52,929 bases of DNA from Fusobacteriaceae bacterium (GTDB lineage Bacteria > Fusobacteriota > Fusobacteriia > Fusobacteriales > Fusobacteriaceae), in the NCBI GenBank assembly GCA_017984315.1, contig JAGNZR010000007.1, positions 1-52,929 on the forward strand, in the 5' to 3' direction. The notes beneath the pieces are model-generated. The model saw only the letters and a list, made by a program, of their open reading frames with translations. It searched no databases and was not told the DNA's origin. Made by a program: the position numbers and the translations under genes. Within the stretch, counting starts at the first letter, position 1. Every line of letters begins with the position of its first letter. Positions 52,260 to 52,929 of this stretch are shown here, piece after piece.

Positions 52260-52871
52260 GTGGCAAATGGATATAAAGATATGTTAACAAGAGGGTTAAT
52301 AAAAGAAAACCCAGTATTCGTTCTTTTACTTGGACTTTGTCCAACTCTAGGAACATCAACTTCAGCAATTAACGGAATGGCAATGGGACTTGCTACAACT
52401 GCAGTTTTAGTATTTTCAAATATGTTAATCTCTGCTGTAAAAAATATAATACCTGATAAAGTAAGAATACCAGCATATATTATGATAATTGCAACACTTG
52501 TAACAATTGTAGAGATGTTTATGAAAGCGTACCTTCCAGCTTTATATGCAGTTTTAGGGTTATTTATTCCACTTATAGTTGTTAACTGTATAGTTTTAGG
52601 AAGAGCAGAAAGTTTTGCTTCTAAAAATGGTATAATCCCTTCAGTATTAGATGGTATCGGTTCAGGGCTTGGATTTACACTTGCTTTAACTGTATTAGGT
52701 GCAATCAGAGAGGTATTAGGAAATGGTTCTTTATTTGATGTTGTAGTAATGCCAGCATCATTTACACCAGCATTAATATTTATATTAGCACCAGGAGCAT
52801 TTATAACAATAGGATTCATAATTGCTACTCAAAACTATTTAAATGCAAAAAAGGCTAAGGAGGGTAATTAA
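52260..52871 (+). CDS. rnfE: Rnf complex subunit E
   Basis: A 203-residue membrane subunit homologous to RnfA and NqrD. It has about six hydrophobic helices, opening with GLIKENPVFVLLLGLCPTLGTSTSAINGMAMG, whose cysteine is conserved and thought to hold an iron-sulfur centre between RnfA and RnfE. The start is GTG with GAGGTGAAG upstream; the gap after rnfG is 2 bp. Confidence 0.95.
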   Translation: MANGYKDMLTRGLIKENPVFVLLLGLCPTLGTSTSAINGMAMGLATTAVLVFSNMLISAVKNIIPDKVRIPAYIMIIATLVTIVEMFMKAYLPALYAVLGLFIPLIVVNCIVLGRAESFASKNGIIPSVLDGIGSGLGFTLALTVLGAIREVLGNGSLFDVVVMPASFTPALIFILAPGAFITIGFIIATQNYLNAKKAKEGN

Positions 52872-52873
52872 TT

Positions 52874-52929
52874 ATGGATTTAGGAAAATTATTTTCAATA
52901 ATCATCGGTTCTATATTTATAAATAACTT
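52874..52929 (+). CDS. rnfA: Rnf complex subunit A, first 18 codons (runs out of window)
   Basis: ATG at 52874 after AAGGAGGG, reading MDLGKLFSIIIGSIFINN; the last two asparagines match the conserved VNN of RnfA. The remainder lies beyond the window. Position after rnfE is as expected in the rnfCDGEAB order. Confidence 0.88.
   Translation, partial: MDLGKLFSIIIGSIFINN

Overview
The window is very AT-rich, low-GC bacterial chromosome. Gene order and protein sequences point to the family Fusobacteriaceae (Fusobacterium, Cetobacterium, Ilyobacter or Propionigenium type). The signs are a sodium-linked citrate and oxaloacetate decarboxylation operon, a split biotin-dependent decarboxylase, a glutamate-formiminotransferase histidine pathway with Fhs, an Rnf complex, and the rpmH-rnpA-yidD-yidC-jag-mnmE block. 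The genus cannot be settled by reading alone.

Layout, left to right. Bases 1-3142 hold the end of purD, guaB and an orphan amino-acid-binding lipoprotein. Bases 3143-11663 are a citrate fermentation unit: a GntR/FCD regulator, a promoter covered by a perfect 26-bp palindrome, citDEF, a 2HCT citrate/Na+ symporter, then oadA, oadG, a free biotin carrier and oadB. Bases 11672-14240 carry a CsoR-family repressor with a heavy-metal P-type ATPase. A YnjE-type triple rhodanese and a small membrane protein follow on the minus strand, then mnmG, a two-gene chromate transporter and a MORN-repeat protein. Bases 20064-26944 (minus) are a histidine-degradation and one-carbon block, fhs-hutU-ftcD-fchA-hutI, with a divergent ROK regulator beside it. 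Bases 28532-32293 (minus) are mnmE, jag, yidC, yidD, rnpA and rpmH. Bases 34961-41278 (plus) are yaaA(S4), recF, a DUF721/DciA-like gene, gyrB and gyrA. The right end has a Usp-like gene, a phosphodiesterase, pheST, serine dehydratase, pth, a small MscS channel, cspA (minus) and rnfCDGE plus the start of rnfA.

The most notable point is the replication-origin locus. In most bacteria the gene order is rpmH <- -> dnaA-dnaN-yaaA-recF-gyrB-gyrA. Here rpmH, yaaA, recF and gyrBA are in place, but dnaA and dnaN are missing. Their position is filled by one 643-residue protein that looks like a plasmid replication initiator (RPA/RepA type). The 690-bp region before it is extremely AT-rich, has several repeats and dyads, shows no recognisable DnaA box, and ends in a 12-codon leader ORF with a good ribosome-binding site. 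The main coding strand changes here, as expected at an origin. Whether a dnaA exists elsewhere in the genome cannot be seen from this window.

Metabolically the genes fit an amino-acid and citrate fermenter that conserves energy through sodium or proton gradients. Citrate enters by a 2HCT carrier, is cleaved by citrate lyase, and oxaloacetate is decarboxylated by a Na+ pump. Histidine is degraded to glutamate with the one-carbon unit going to tetrahydrofolate and probably to ATP via Fhs. Serine is deaminated to pyruvate, and Rnf couples ferredoxin to NAD.
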